Origin: Streptomyces parvus
GTDB lineage: Bacteria; Actinomycetota; Actinomycetes; Streptomycetales; Streptomycetaceae
Direction of reading: 5' to 3'
Assembly (NCBI RefSeq): GCF_032121415.1
Contig: NZ_CP135079.1
Span: 5,394,001-5,458,000 of the forward strand
Length of the DNA: 64,000 nucleotides
Shown: one piece after another, positions 35,603 to 44,568 of the stretch
Position numbering within the stretch: position 1 is the first letter of the stretch
How the letters are laid out: every line of letters starts with the position of its first letter
Made by a program: the position numbers and the translations under genes
Notes under the pieces: generated by a model
The model's input: only the letters and a program-made list of their open reading frames with translations
Told to the model about the DNA's origin: nothing
Databases searched by the model: none

Positions 35603-36310
35603 ATGCGCATTCCCGCGCATTCGGTATGCACGGCAATCCGTGACGACATCGTCTCCGGTGTCTACGAGCGTGGCAGCCGCCTCACCGAGGAGTTGCTGGC
35701 ACGCCGCTACGGGGTCTCCCGCGTCCCGGTCCGCGAGGCGCTGCGCACCCTGGAGTCCGAGGGGTTCGTGGTCACCCGCAGACACGCCGGCGCCTGCGTG
35801 GCCGAGCCCACCGTCCAGGAGGCCGCCGACCTTCTGGAGGTGCGGATGCTCCTGGAGCCGCTGGGCGCGGCCCGCGCCGCCCAGCGCCGCACCGAAGCCC
35901 ACCTGAAGGTGCTTCGCGGTCTGGTCAGACTGGGCCAGGAACGGGCCCGCCGGGGCGAGGGCGAGGACTTGCGCTCGCTGGGCGGCTGGTTCCACGAGAC
36001 CCTCGCGCAGGCCTCAGGCAGCCCCGGGCTCATCGCGCTGCTCACCCAGCTCCGGCACAAGATCGCCTGGATGTACGCGGTCGAGCAGCCGGCCCGTCCG
36101 GTCGACTCCTGGGCCGAGCGCGGCGCGATCGTGGACGCGGTGGCGCGCGGCGACGCGGAACGGGCGAGGGCGCTCACCGCCCAGCACGCGGAACGCTCCA
36201 CCGCCGAGCACCGGCTCCGCCGCCCGGATCTCCCGGGGCGTCGCACCGCCCCCGTCCCCCCGGTGAGAAGTTCGCAACACGGCGTAAACACTGCGGGCGT
36301 CCGGCATTAA
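35603..36310 (+). CDS. GntR-family transcriptional regulator (FadR/FCD type)
   Basis: 235 aa from the ATG at 35603 with GGAGG upstream. GntR winged helix (~8-70: GVYERGSRLTEELLARRYGV, SRVPVREALRTLESEGFV) and an FCD all-helical ligand domain (~80-205) with acidic/His metal ligands. The last ~25 residues are Arg/Pro-rich. No linked metabolic operon; the convergent ptsH gene is its only close neighbour, so the effector is unknown. Confidence 0.9.
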   Translation: MRIPAHSVCTAIRDDIVSGVYERGSRLTEELLARRYGVSRVPVREALRTLESEGFVVTRRHAGACVAEPTVQEAADLLEVRMLLEPLGAARAAQRRTEAHLKVLRGLVRLGQERARRGEGEDLRSLGGWFHETLAQASGSPGLIALLTQLRHKIAWMYAVEQPARPVDSWAERGAIVDAVARGDAERARALTAQHAERSTAEHRLRRPDLPGRRTAPVPPVRSSQHGVNTAGVRH

Positions 36311-36412
36311 CAGAAACACCGTATACAAAGAGGGAAGTAATTCCGGGGCACCATTTCACGCTGCCCGCATTGGCGAGGTGCGGATCTTTCCCGAATCCTT
36401 CGCGGAAACGAA

Positions 36413-36445
36413 AGAGCCGTGATCCCTTCACCGGGTCACGGCTCT
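36413..36445. terminator. Terminator between gntR-like and ptsH
   Basis: AGAGCCGTGA (36413-36422) / TCACGGCTCT (36436-36445), extended inside by CCC/GGG, between convergent genes. Confidence 0.75.
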
Positions 36446-36483
36446 CGCGCGGGTCGAATCCGGACGGACCGGAGTCGGAGGGG

Positions 36484-36765
36484 TCAGACGGTCTCCGGAA
36501 GCTCTTCCAGGCCCTCGGCGACCAGCTTCGCCAGCCGGTCCAGAGCGGCCTCGGCGTCGTCCGCGTCGGACGCGAGCACGATCTCCTCGCCGCCCTGCGC
36601 GCCCAGACCGAGCACGGCCAGCATGGAGGCGGCGTTCACCGGGTTGCCGTCGGCCTTGGCGATCGTCACGGGGACGCCGGAGGCCGTGGCGGCACGGACG
36701 AAGATGGAAGCGGGGCGGGCGTGCAGGCCCTCGGCCCAACCGACGTTTACGCGGCGCTCAGCCAT
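36484..36765 (-). CDS. ptsH: HPr phosphocarrier protein of the PTS
   Basis: 93 aa from the ATG at 36765. HPr passes phosphate from enzyme I to sugar-specific EIIA proteins. The phosphorylated His15 lies in GLHARPAS, and the regulatory-serine region reads NAASMLAVLGLG (Ser47). Length and sequence match Streptomyces HPr. It is monocistronic and divergent from the acetyltransferase gene. No enzyme I or EII gene is in the window. Confidence 0.97.
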   Translation of the reverse strand: MAERRVNVGWAEGLHARPASIFVRAATASGVPVTIAKADGNPVNAASMLAVLGLGAQGGEEIVLASDADDAEAALDRLAKLVAEGLEELPETV

Positions 36766-36861
36766 GGTTCTGCCCTTCACATATCAATGGTTGTCTAGAC
36801 CAGTCTCTCATGCAGTGCGCGGTGCTGTGCCCGGCCTCCCGTCCGGCCGTAGGCTTTGGCC

Positions 36862-39800
36862 ATGGAGCCCACGCCGGAACAGAGTCCGCATCACGCGTAC
36901 CCCGACCACTGGGAAGCGGACGTGGTGCTCCGTGACGGGGGTACCGCGCGCATCAGGCCGATCACCACGGACGACGCCGAGCGACTGGTCAGCTTCTACG
37001 AGCAGGTGTCCGACGAATCGAAGTACTACCGCTTCTTCGCCCCGTATCCCCGCCTATCCGACCGGGACGTGCACCGCTTCACCCATCACGACTACGTCGA
37101 CCGGGTGGGACTGGCGGTCACGATCGGCGGCGAGTTCATCGGGACCGTCCGCTACGACCGCATCGACGACCGGGGCCGCCCCGCCTCCGCCCCCGCCGAC
37201 GAGGCCGAGGTCGCCTTCCTCGTCCAGGACGCCCACCAGGGCCGCGGAGTCGCATCGGCGCTGCTCGAACACATCGCCGCGGTCGCCCGTGAGCGCGGCA
37301 TCCGCCGCTTCGCCGCCGAGGTGCTCCCCGCCAACAACAAAATGATCAAGGTGTTCCGGGACGCCGGGTACACCCAGCGCCGCAGCTTCGAGGACGGCTC
37401 CGTCCACCTCACCCTCGACCTCGAACCCACCGAGAAGTCCCTCGCCGTCCAGCGCGGCCGCGAACAGCGCGCCGAGGCCCGCTCGGTACAGCGCCTCCTG
37501 GCCCCCGGCTCCGTCGCGGTCATCGGCACCGGCCGCACCCCCGGCGGCGTGGGCCGCACGGTCCTGCGCAACCTCCTCGCCGCCGGCTACACCGGCCGCA
37601 CCTACGCCGTGAACCGCGCCTTCGACGAGGGCCTCGCCACCCTCGACGGGGTCCCCGCCCACCGCTCGCTCGGCGAGATCGACGAGCAGGTCGACCTCGC
37701 CGTCATCGCCGTCCCCGCCCACCGGGTCCCCGAGGCCGTCGCCGACTGCGGTGAGCACGGCGTCCAGGGCCTGGTCGTCCTCTCCGCCGGTTACGCCGAG
37801 CGGGGCGCCGAGGGCCGCGAGCTCCAGCGCGAACTGGTCCGGCAGGCCCGCTCGTACGGCATGCGGATCATCGGCCCGAACGCCTTCGGCATCATCAACA
37901 CCGCCGAGACCGTCCGGCTGAACGCCTCCCTCGCCCCCGAGTCGCCCGCCCGCGGCCGGATCGGCCTGTTCACCCAGTCCGGCGCGATCGGTATCGCCCT
38001 GCTCTCCGGCCTCCACCGGCGTGGCGCGGGCCTGTCCTCGTTCATCTCGGCGGGCAACCGGGCCGACGTCTCCGGCAACGACTTCCTCCAGTACTCCTTC
38101 GAGGATCCGGACACCGACGTCGCGCTGCTCTACCTCGAATCGCTCGGCAACCCCCGCAAGTTCACCCGCCTCGCCCGCCGCACCGCCGCCGTGAAGCCCG
38201 TCGTCGTGGTGAAGGGCGCCCGGCACAGCGGCACCAACCCGCCCGGCCACGCCGTCCCGGTCAGCCGCATCCCCGACACGACGGTCTCCGCGCTGATGCG
38301 GCAGGCCGGTGTCATCCGGGTCGACACCGTGACCGAGATGGTCGACGCCGGTCTCCTGCTGGCGGGCCAGCCCCTCCCGGTCGGCCCCCGGGTCGCCATC
38401 CTCGGCAACTCCGAGTCCCTCGGTCTGCTGACGTACGACGCCTGCCTCGCCGAGGGGCTGCGCCCGCGCCCGCCGATCGACCTCACCACCGCCGCCTCCC
38501 CGCAGGACTTCCGCGACGCGCTGGCCGAGGCGCTCGCGGACGGGACCTGCGACGCCGTGATCGTCACCGCCATCCCGTGGGTGGGGGAGAACGGGGAGGC
38601 CGAGACCGGTGACGGACAGGTGCTGGCCGAGGCCCTGACCAAGGCGGTGGCCGGGGGGTCGGCCAAGCCGGTGGCCGTCGTCCACGTCGAGATCGGCGGC
38701 CTCGCCGAGGCGCTGGCCGCCGCGAGCAGCACGGCGGCCCCCCGCCCCCGGACCGCGGCGCCGCGGACCGCGTCCCCGGAAGCGGGCCCGGACCGGGCGG
38801 CGGCCACCGCCCCGGAAGCGACCACGGACCGCACCGGGACCACCACCCCGGCAACGACGGCCGCCCGGACAGGGCCCACCGCCCCGGGAACGCCGGCCGC
38901 CCCCGCAACGCCGCCCGCTCCGGCCGCTTCCGGAACGTCGGCCTCCGCGAGGCCTGCCCCCGGAACAGCGACCTCGACGCCTGCCCCCGGAACGTCGACC
39001 TCCGTAACCCTTGCCCCCGGAACAACGACCTCCGGTACTCCCGTCCCCCGAACTTCGACCCCCGCAACGGCCGACCCCGAAGCCCCCGCCCGCCCCGGCC
39101 GTATCCCCGCCTACCCCGCCGCCGAACGCGCCGTACGCGCCCTCGCCGAGGCCGTGAAGTACGCCCAGTGGCGGCGCCAGGCCGCCGTGCCCGGCAAGAT
39201 CCCCGAGTTCCTCGACGACACCATCGACGAGGCCGGGGCCGCCGCCCTGATCGAGGCACAGCTCGCCACCGCCCCCGACCCGCGCGGGCGCCCGCTCACC
39301 CACGACGAGGCCCGCGAGCTGCTCGGCCGCTACGGCATCGACGTACGCCCCGCCCTGCCCGCCCCCGACCCCGAGGCGGCCGTCGCCGCGGCGGCCCGGC
39401 TCGGCTACCCGGTGGCCCTCAAGACCACCGCGCCCCACCTGCGCCACCGCGCCGACCTCGGCGGGGTCCGCCTCGACGTGGCCGACGAGGAGGCGCTGCG
39501 CCGGGCGTACGGAGAGCTGACCGACCTCCTCGGCAAGCCCGCCGAACTGCTTCCCGTCGTCCAGGCGATGGCCCCGCGCGGCGTGGACACCGTCGTGCGG
39601 GCCTCCATCGACGCGGCCGCCGGGGCGATCCTCTCCTTCGGCCTCGCGGGAGCGCCCTCCGAACTGCTCGGCGACACCGCGCACCGGCTGGTCCCCGCCA
39701 CCGACCGGGACGCCGCCGAGCTGATCCGGTCCATCAGGGCGGCCCCGGTGCTGTTCGGCTGGCGCGGCTCGACCCCGGTCGACACGGCCGCGCTCGAAGA

Positions 39801-39972
39801 GCTGCTGCTGCGGCTCTCCCGGCTGGTCGACGACCACCCGGAGGTGGTCTCCGTCGCCCTCGAACCCGTCGTCGTCGCCCCGCAGGGACTCACCGTGCTC
39901 GGCGCGAGCGTCCGGCTCGCCCCGCCGCCCGCCCGGAGCGACGTCGGCCCCCGCCGCCTTCCGAACTACTGA
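36862..39972 (+). CDS. GNAT acetyltransferase fused to NDP-forming acyl-CoA synthetase-like domains (PatA/Pat type)
   Basis: 1036 aa. Order: N-terminal GNAT domain (~20-190, with acetyl-CoA loop AHQGRGVASALL and a Glu near 116), CoA-binding Rossmann domain (~205-330), succinyl-CoA-ligase-like domains (~340-620), a low-complexity Ala/Pro/Thr linker (~630-755), and an ATP-grasp domain (~790-1020, LLGRYGIDVRPALP, GYPVALKTTAPHLRHRADLG in parts). The GNAT-first order and size match S. lividans PatA, which acetylates and so inactivates acyl-CoA synthetases. The histidine needed for true synthetase activity is probably absent, but I cannot align it. ATG 36862 preferred over TTG 36856. Confidence 0.9.
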   Translation: MEPTPEQSPHHAYPDHWEADVVLRDGGTARIRPITTDDAERLVSFYEQVSDESKYYRFFAPYPRLSDRDVHRFTHHDYVDRVGLAVTIGGEFIGTVRYDRIDDRGRPASAPADEAEVAFLVQDAHQGRGVASALLEHIAAVARERGIRRFAAEVLPANNKMIKVFRDAGYTQRRSFEDGSVHLTLDLEPTEKSLAVQRGREQRAEARSVQRLLAPGSVAVIGTGRTPGGVGRTVLRNLLAAGYTGRTYAVNRAFDEGLATLDGVPAHRSLGEIDEQVDLAVIAVPAHRVPEAVADCGEHGVQGLVVLSAGYAERGAEGRELQRELVRQARSYGMRIIGPNAFGIINTAETVRLNASLAPESPARGRIGLFTQSGAIGIALLSGLHRRGAGLSSFISAGNRADVSGNDFLQYSFEDPDTDVALLYLESLGNPRKFTRLARRTAAVKPVVVVKGARHSGTNPPGHAVPVSRIPDTTVSALMRQAGVIRVDTVTEMVDAGLLLAGQPLPVGPRVAILGNSESLGLLTYDACLAEGLRPRPPIDLTTAASPQDFRDALAEALADGTCDAVIVTAIPWVGENGEAETGDGQVLAEALTKAVAGGSAKPVAVVHVEIGGLAEALAAASSTAAPRPRTAAPRTASPEAGPDRAAATAPEATTDRTGTTTPATTAARTGPTAPGTPAAPATPPAPAASGTSASARPAPGTATSTPAPGTSTSVTLAPGTTTSGTPVPRTSTPATADPEAPARPGRIPAYPAAERAVRALAEAVKYAQWRRQAAVPGKIPEFLDDTIDEAGAAALIEAQLATAPDPRGRPLTHDEARELLGRYGIDVRPALPAPDPEAAVAAAARLGYPVALKTTAPHLRHRADLGGVRLDVADEEALRRAYGELTDLLGKPAELLPVVQAMAPRGVDTVVRASIDAAAGAILSFGLAGAPSELLGDTAHRLVPATDRDAAELIRSIRAAPVLFGWRGSTPVDTAALEELLLRLSRLVDDHPEVVSVALEPVVVAPQGLTVLGASVRLAPPPARSDVGPRRLPNY
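38956..39065 (+). repeat. In-frame tandem repeat in the PatA-like linker
   Basis: GCCCCCGGAAC (or GTCCCCCGAAC) recurs at 38956, 38983, 39013 and 39043, spacings 27, 30 and 30 bases, encoding degenerate PAPGT-TS units of nine to ten residues. Length is likely to vary between strains. Confidence 0.6.
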
Positions 39973-40037
39973 GACCCACCGGCCGGTGGCCCCCGGGGCG
40001 TCCCCGGCAGTCACCGGCCCGCCGTAGGATGGTGCTC

Positions 40038-40634
40038 ATGGCAAAGACCGGTACGACGACCAAGGGGCTGCGCGCGGCGATCGAGCGCAGCGGCTACTAC
40101 CCGGCCCTCGTGGCCGAGGCGGTGGAGGCCGCCGTCGGCGGGGAGCCGGTCGCTTCGTACCTGGTCCACCAGGAGACCACGTTCGACTCCAACGAGGTGC
40201 GCCGTCATGTGACCGTCCTCGTCCTGACCGAGCACCGGTTCATCGTCAGCCACACCGACGAGCAGGCCGCCGACACCAGCTCCCCGACGCCGTACGCCAC
40301 CACCTCCACCGAGTCGGTGAAGCTGGAGCGGATCTCCTCCGTCGTCGTCAGCCGGGTGGTGGCCAACCCGGAGAAGTACGTCCCGGGCACCCTGCCCCGC
40401 GAGGTCGTCCTGACCATCGGCTGGGGCGCGGTCTCCCGGATCGACCTGGAGCCCGCCGCCTGCGGCGACTCCAACTGCGAGGCCGACCACGGCTACACCG
40501 GCAGCTCCACCGCCGACGACCTGAGCCTGCGGGTCAGCGAGGCCGGTGACGGCCCCGACGCCGTGCGCCAGACCCTCGTCTTCGCCCAAGCGCTCTCCGA
40601 GGCCACGGCCGCCACCGCGGCGAGTGGCCGCTGA
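40038..40634 (+). CDS. DUF5998 family protein
   Basis: 198 aa from the ATG at 40038 (AGGA upstream; an ATG three codons earlier is possible). Soluble, mostly strands (VTVLVLTEHRFIVSHTDE, EVVLTIGWGAVSRIDLEP), with one CGDSNCEADHGY motif that could bind metal. I believe this is the actinobacterial DUF5998 family; function unknown. Its TGA overlaps the next ATG (TGATG), so the following phosphodiesterase gene is translationally coupled. Confidence 0.78.
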   Translation: MAKTGTTTKGLRAAIERSGYYPALVAEAVEAAVGGEPVASYLVHQETTFDSNEVRRHVTVLVLTEHRFIVSHTDEQAADTSSPTPYATTSTESVKLERISSVVVSRVVANPEKYVPGTLPREVVLTIGWGAVSRIDLEPAACGDSNCEADHGYTGSSTADDLSLRVSEAGDGPDAVRQTLVFAQALSEATAATAASGR

Positions 40635-41821
40635 TGGCCCAGCCCGCCTGGCAGGACCCCGTGCCGCTGGACCTCGGCACCGCGCCCGTGCCCGAGTACG
40701 GCAGCGGTTCGCTCGCGGACCTGCTGCCGACGCTCGCCGCCGGACTGGAGGTGCCGGGCTTCACCGCCGCGATCCCCGAGCTGACCCCGGCCGACCGCAA
40801 CTGCGTCTTCCTGATCGACGGCCTCGGCTGGGAGCAGATCAAGGCCCACCCGGACGAAGCCCCGTTCCTGCACTCCCTGCTCCCCACCTCGCGCGGTTCC
40901 ACCGGCCGCCCGCTCACCGCCGGCTTCCCCTCCACCACCGCGACCTCGCTCGCCTCCGTCGGTACGGGGCTGCCGCCCGGCGAGCACGGCCTGCCCGGCT
41001 ACACCGCGCGCAACCCGGAGACCGGCGAGCTGATGAACCAGCTCCGCTGGAAGCCGTGGACCGAGCCGAAAGCCTGGCAGCCGTATCCCACGGTCTTCCA
41101 GCTCGCCGACGCGGCAGGCGTCCACACCGCGCAGGTCTCCGCGCCGATGTTCGAGCAGACCCCCCTCACCAAGATCGCGCTCAGCGGCGGCTCCTTCCTC
41201 GGCCGGCTCTCCGGCGAGGACCGGATGGACGTCGCCGCCCAGCGCCTGGCCGCGGGCGACCGCTCGCTCGTCTACACGTACTACAGCGAGGTCGACGGCA
41301 AGGGCCACCGCTTCGGCACCGACTCCGACGCCTGGCGCGGCCAGCTGATGTACGTCGACGGACTCGCCCGCCGCCTCGCCGAGCAGCTCCCGCCGCGTTC
41401 CGCGCTCTACATCACCGCCGACCACGGCATGATCGACATCCCGTTCGACGAGCAGTCCCGGATCGACTTCGACGAGGACTGGGAGCTGAGCGCGGGCGTC
41501 GCCCTCCTCGGCGGCGAGGGCCGCGCCCGCCACGTCTACGCGGTCCCCGGAGCCCAGGCCGATGTCCTGGCCGTCTGGCGCGAGGTCCTCGGCGAGCAGT
41601 TCTGGATCGCGAGCCGGGACGAGGCCGTGGCTGCCGGCTGGTTCGGCCCGACGATCGACGAGCGGGTGTACGGACGGATCGGCGACGTGGTCGCCGCCGC
41701 CCACGACGACGTGATCATCACGGCCTCCGTCAACGAGCCGCACGAGTCGGCGATGGCGGGCGTGCACGGCTCCCTGACCCCCGTGGAGCAGCTCGTCCCG
41801 CTCCTCGAAGTACGCTCGTAG
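40634..41821 (+). CDS. Nucleotide pyrophosphatase/phosphodiesterase, alkaline phosphatase superfamily
   Basis: 395 aa. Metal and nucleophile signatures of the superfamily are visible: FLIDGLGWEQI (first Asp), FPSTTATSLASVGTG with the nucleophilic Thr/Ser, YSEVDGKGHRFG and ITADHGMIDIP for the second metal site. The family cleaves phosphodiester or pyrophosphate bonds in nucleotides or lipids. No signal peptide, so probably intracellular. Coupled to the DUF5998 gene; thymidine kinase follows 44 bases later, hinting at a nucleotide-metabolism unit. Confidence 0.9.
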   Translation: MAQPAWQDPVPLDLGTAPVPEYGSGSLADLLPTLAAGLEVPGFTAAIPELTPADRNCVFLIDGLGWEQIKAHPDEAPFLHSLLPTSRGSTGRPLTAGFPSTTATSLASVGTGLPPGEHGLPGYTARNPETGELMNQLRWKPWTEPKAWQPYPTVFQLADAAGVHTAQVSAPMFEQTPLTKIALSGGSFLGRLSGEDRMDVAAQRLAAGDRSLVYTYYSEVDGKGHRFGTDSDAWRGQLMYVDGLARRLAEQLPPRSALYITADHGMIDIPFDEQSRIDFDEDWELSAGVALLGGEGRARHVYAVPGAQADVLAVWREVLGEQFWIASRDEAVAAGWFGPTIDERVYGRIGDVVAAAHDDVIITASVNEPHESAMAGVHGSLTPVEQLVPLLEVRS

Positions 41822-41865
41822 CCCCTCCTGCCCCACGGCCTCCTCCGAAAGGTGCTCGACCTCTC

Positions 41866-42516
41866 ATGCCCGAGCTGGTGTTCTTCTCCGGAACCATGGA
41901 CTGCGGAAAGAGCACGCTGGCCCTGCAGATCGGTCACAACCGCTCGGCCCGCGGCCTCCAGGGCGTGATCTTCACCCGGGACGACCGCGCGGGGGAGGGC
42001 AAGCTCTCCTCCCGGCTCGGCCTGGTGACCGACGCCGTCGAGGCCGAGGAGGGCATGGACCTGTACGCGCACATCGTGGACCGCGTCAGCCGGGGCGGCC
42101 GGGTCGACTACGTGATCGTGGACGAGGCGCAGTTCCTCGCCCCGGACCAGATCGACCAACTGGCCCGTGTGGTCGACGATCTGAAGCTCGACGTCTTCGC
42201 CTTCGGCATCACCACGGACTTCCGCACCAAGCTGTTCCCGGGCTCCCAACGGCTGATCGAACTGGCCGACCGCATAGAGGCCCTCCAGGTCGAGGCGCTC
42301 TGCTGGTGCGGGGCCCGCGCCACGCACAACGCCCGGACGGTGGACGGCGAGATGGTCGTCGCGGGCGCCCAGGTCGTCGTCGGCGACGTCAACCGGCAAG
42401 CCGGCGAGGTCGGTTACGAGGTGCTGTGCCGCCGCCACCACTGCCGCCGCATGACGAGCGGTTCCGCACGCGCCGGAGCGCTCTCGCCCGACGTCCTGCC
42501 GGTGTCGTCGGACTGA
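41866..42516 (+). CDS. tdk: Thymidine kinase
   Basis: 216 aa type II thymidine kinase, which phosphorylates thymidine with ATP in the salvage pathway. P-loop SGTMDCGKSTLA (~8-19), Walker B/acidic VDEAQF (~85-90), lasso and zinc-binding cysteines (LCWCGARATHNAR, then CRRHHC). Length is close to the family average. RBS is GAAAGG-like upstream of ATG 41866. Likely in one transcript with the preceding phosphodiesterase gene. Confidence 0.95.
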   Translation: MPELVFFSGTMDCGKSTLALQIGHNRSARGLQGVIFTRDDRAGEGKLSSRLGLVTDAVEAEEGMDLYAHIVDRVSRGGRVDYVIVDEAQFLAPDQIDQLARVVDDLKLDVFAFGITTDFRTKLFPGSQRLIELADRIEALQVEALCWCGARATHNARTVDGEMVVAGAQVVVGDVNRQAGEVGYEVLCRRHHCRRMTSGSARAGALSPDVLPVSSD

Positions 42517-42626
42517 GGCGCGCGGGCCGCGACGGAGGGGGTGCGCCGGCGCCGCTGCCGGCGAAGACCGGGCCGGAGGTCGTGGCACAGGACGTCGCCG
42601 ATGAGCCGCCCTCGGGGCACGCGCGC

Positions 42627-43418
42627 CTAAGGGCTCCCGGTGGAGCCGCCGGTGGTCCTGATGATCGTGAACACGGCCCCCTCCGGGTCCGCGACCGTCG
42701 CCAGCCTGCCGCTCGACCCCTCGCGCGGCGGCTGCAGCACGCGCCCGCCCAGCTCCACCACCCGGGCCGCGGCCCGATCGGTGTCGGCGACCTCGAAATA
42801 CGTCATCCAGTGCGGCCCCCGGTCGCGCGGCAGAGCATGGCCCACCCCGTGCAGGGCCGCCACCGCCACGTTGTCCAGGTGCAGCGTCTGGTAGTCGAAG
42901 TCGGCGGAGAGCACCGCCTCAGCCTCGTAGCCGAAAACCGTCTGGTAGAACTTCGCGACCATCGAGGTCTCCCGCGTCACCAGCTCGTTCCAGACGGGCG
43001 TCCCGGGTGAGCCCGCCGTCCTCGTGCCGATGTGGCGCAGGCCCTGCCAGATGCCGAAGACCGCCCCGCTCGGGTCGGAGGCGATCGCCAGCCGCCCGGC
43101 GTCCCCCGCATCCAGCGGGCCGACCGCGACCGTCCCGCCGCAGGAGCGGATGGCCTCCGCGGTGGCGTCGGCGTCGTCGGTGGCGAGGTAGGTGGTCCAG
43201 GCGATGGGGAGATGCCGGTCGGGCGGCAGCTGGCCGATGCCCGCGACCTCCTCGCCGTGCAGCAGCCCGCGGACGTAGGGGCCCAGCTGTTCGGGGCCCG
43301 GCCGGAACTCCCAGTCGAACAGGGCTCCGTAGAACTCCTGGGTAGCGGTCAGGCCGTGCACGATCAGACTCACCCAGCAAGGTGTTCCGGGCGTGCGCCG
43401 GGCGGGGGCCTCGGTCAT
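42627..43418 (-). CDS. VOC family protein (two glyoxalase-type domains)
   Basis: 263 aa with two tandem vicinal-oxygen-chelate modules (~12-125 and ~135-258). Each starts with a PCWVSL/PVWNEL-like strand and ends in GAVFGIWQ or GAVFTIIR. Such 27-kDa actinobacterial proteins (CFP30B-like) have unclear substrates; potential metal ligands are incomplete, so it may bind rather than turn over a small molecule. Converges with tdk. Confidence 0.88.
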   Translation of the reverse strand: MTEAPARRTPGTPCWVSLIVHGLTATQEFYGALFDWEFRPGPEQLGPYVRGLLHGEEVAGIGQLPPDRHLPIAWTTYLATDDADATAEAIRSCGGTVAVGPLDAGDAGRLAIASDPSGAVFGIWQGLRHIGTRTAGSPGTPVWNELVTRETSMVAKFYQTVFGYEAEAVLSADFDYQTLHLDNVAVAALHGVGHALPRDRGPHWMTYFEVADTDRAAARVVELGGRVLQPPREGSSGRLATVADPEGAVFTIIRTTGGSTGSP

Positions 43419-43653
43419 CGTCTTCTCTCTCCTCGACCGTTGTGGTGGCCGTGCGGGGGAACGGGACAGCGGCGCCGTCCCGGGTCAGGACGCGGTCCGC
43501 GTGCCCCGTGCAGATGCTTGCACCCCCCGGCGCGGGAGGCGCACCGGCCGCGCCGCGTCGGCCGGGTTCTCGACGAAGGAGGGCCGGGTTTCCGCCGGCC
43601 GTCCCGTCCGACGCTGTTACGGGTGCCGGCCCCGCTGCGCGAGGATGGCACCC

Positions 43654-44484
43654 ATGAAGCCCATCATCACCGCATCCGAATGCGCGAGCGAGTCGGCCGG
43701 GTCCCGGCCCCCGGTGCTCCTGGACGTCCGCTGGCAGCTCGGCGGTCCGAACGGCCGCCCCGACTACGAGGCCGGCCATCTGCCCGGCGCGGTCTTCGTC
43801 GACCTCGACGAGGAGCTGGCCGGGCCGGCGGGCGAGGGCGGCCGCCACCCCCTCCCGGACCCGGAGGCCTTCGGCTCCGTGATGCGCCGGGCGGGCGTCG
43901 GCCAGGACACCCCCGTCGTGGTGTACGACGGCGGGCAGGGCTGGGCCGCTGCCCGCGCCTGGTGGCTGCTGCGCTGGACCGGGCACCGGAACGTACGGGT
44001 CCTCGACGGCGGGCTCGCCGCCTGGACCGGTGACGTCACCACGGAGGTCCCGCACCCCGCCGAGGGCGATTTCCGGCCGAAGCCGGGGGCCCTGCCCACC
44101 CTGGACGCGGAAAGTGCGGCGGCCTTCGCCCGGTCGGGTCTGCTGCTGGACGCGCGGGCGCCCGAGCGCTACCGGGGCGATGTGGAGCCGATCGACCGCG
44201 TCGGCGGCCATATCCCCGGGGCCGTCTCCGCACCGACCACGCACAACGTCGACGCGGACGGGCGCTACCTCCCGGCCGAGCAGTTGGCCGCACGGTTCGC
44301 CGGGCTGGGCGCGGAGGGCAGCACCGAAGGCGTGGGCGTCTACTGCGGATCCGGGGTCTCCGGCGCGCACGAGGTGCTGGCCCTGGAGATCGCCGGCTTC
44401 ACCGGTGTCCTGTACCCGGGCTCCTGGTCCGAGTGGTCCTCGGACCCCTCCCGGCCGGTCGCCACGGGGCCCGAGCCCCAGTAG
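43654..44484 (+). CDS. Sulfurtransferase, two rhodanese domains
   Basis: 276 aa thiosulfate or 3-mercaptopyruvate sulfurtransferase. The inactive N-terminal rhodanese domain (VLLDVRWQLGG, GRPDYEAGHLPGAVFVD) is followed by the catalytic one, with the persulfide cysteine in GVYCGSGVSGAHEVLALE. CGSGV(S) active-site loops are usual for mercaptopyruvate-type enzymes (SseA). ATG 43654 chosen; ATG 43645 would add three residues. Cytoplasmic; converges with sepH. Confidence 0.92.
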   Translation: MKPIITASECASESAGSRPPVLLDVRWQLGGPNGRPDYEAGHLPGAVFVDLDEELAGPAGEGGRHPLPDPEAFGSVMRRAGVGQDTPVVVYDGGQGWAAARAWWLLRWTGHRNVRVLDGGLAAWTGDVTTEVPHPAEGDFRPKPGALPTLDAESAAAFARSGLLLDARAPERYRGDVEPIDRVGGHIPGAVSAPTTHNVDADGRYLPAEQLAARFAGLGAEGSTEGVGVYCGSGVSGAHEVLALEIAGFTGVLYPGSWSEWSSDPSRPVATGPEPQ

Positions 44485-44512
44485 TCCCGCGGCGCCGGAC
44501 CACGGCGAAGGA

Positions 44513-44546
44513 GCGGGGGCCGTACGCCATCGCGTACGGCCCCCGC
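44513..44546. terminator. Bidirectional terminator, sulfurtransferase / sepH
   Basis: Perfect 15-bp inverted repeat GCGGGGGCCGTACGC (44513-44527) / GCGTACGGCCCCCGC (44532-44546), loop of four. Confidence 0.8.
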
Positions 44547-44568
44547 CCCCACCGGTGGTCATCCCCGG

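Noticed and set aside
37054..40014. 986-codon minus-strand open frame
   Set aside because: Gly/Asp-rich shadow of the PatA-like gene, no start site or motif.
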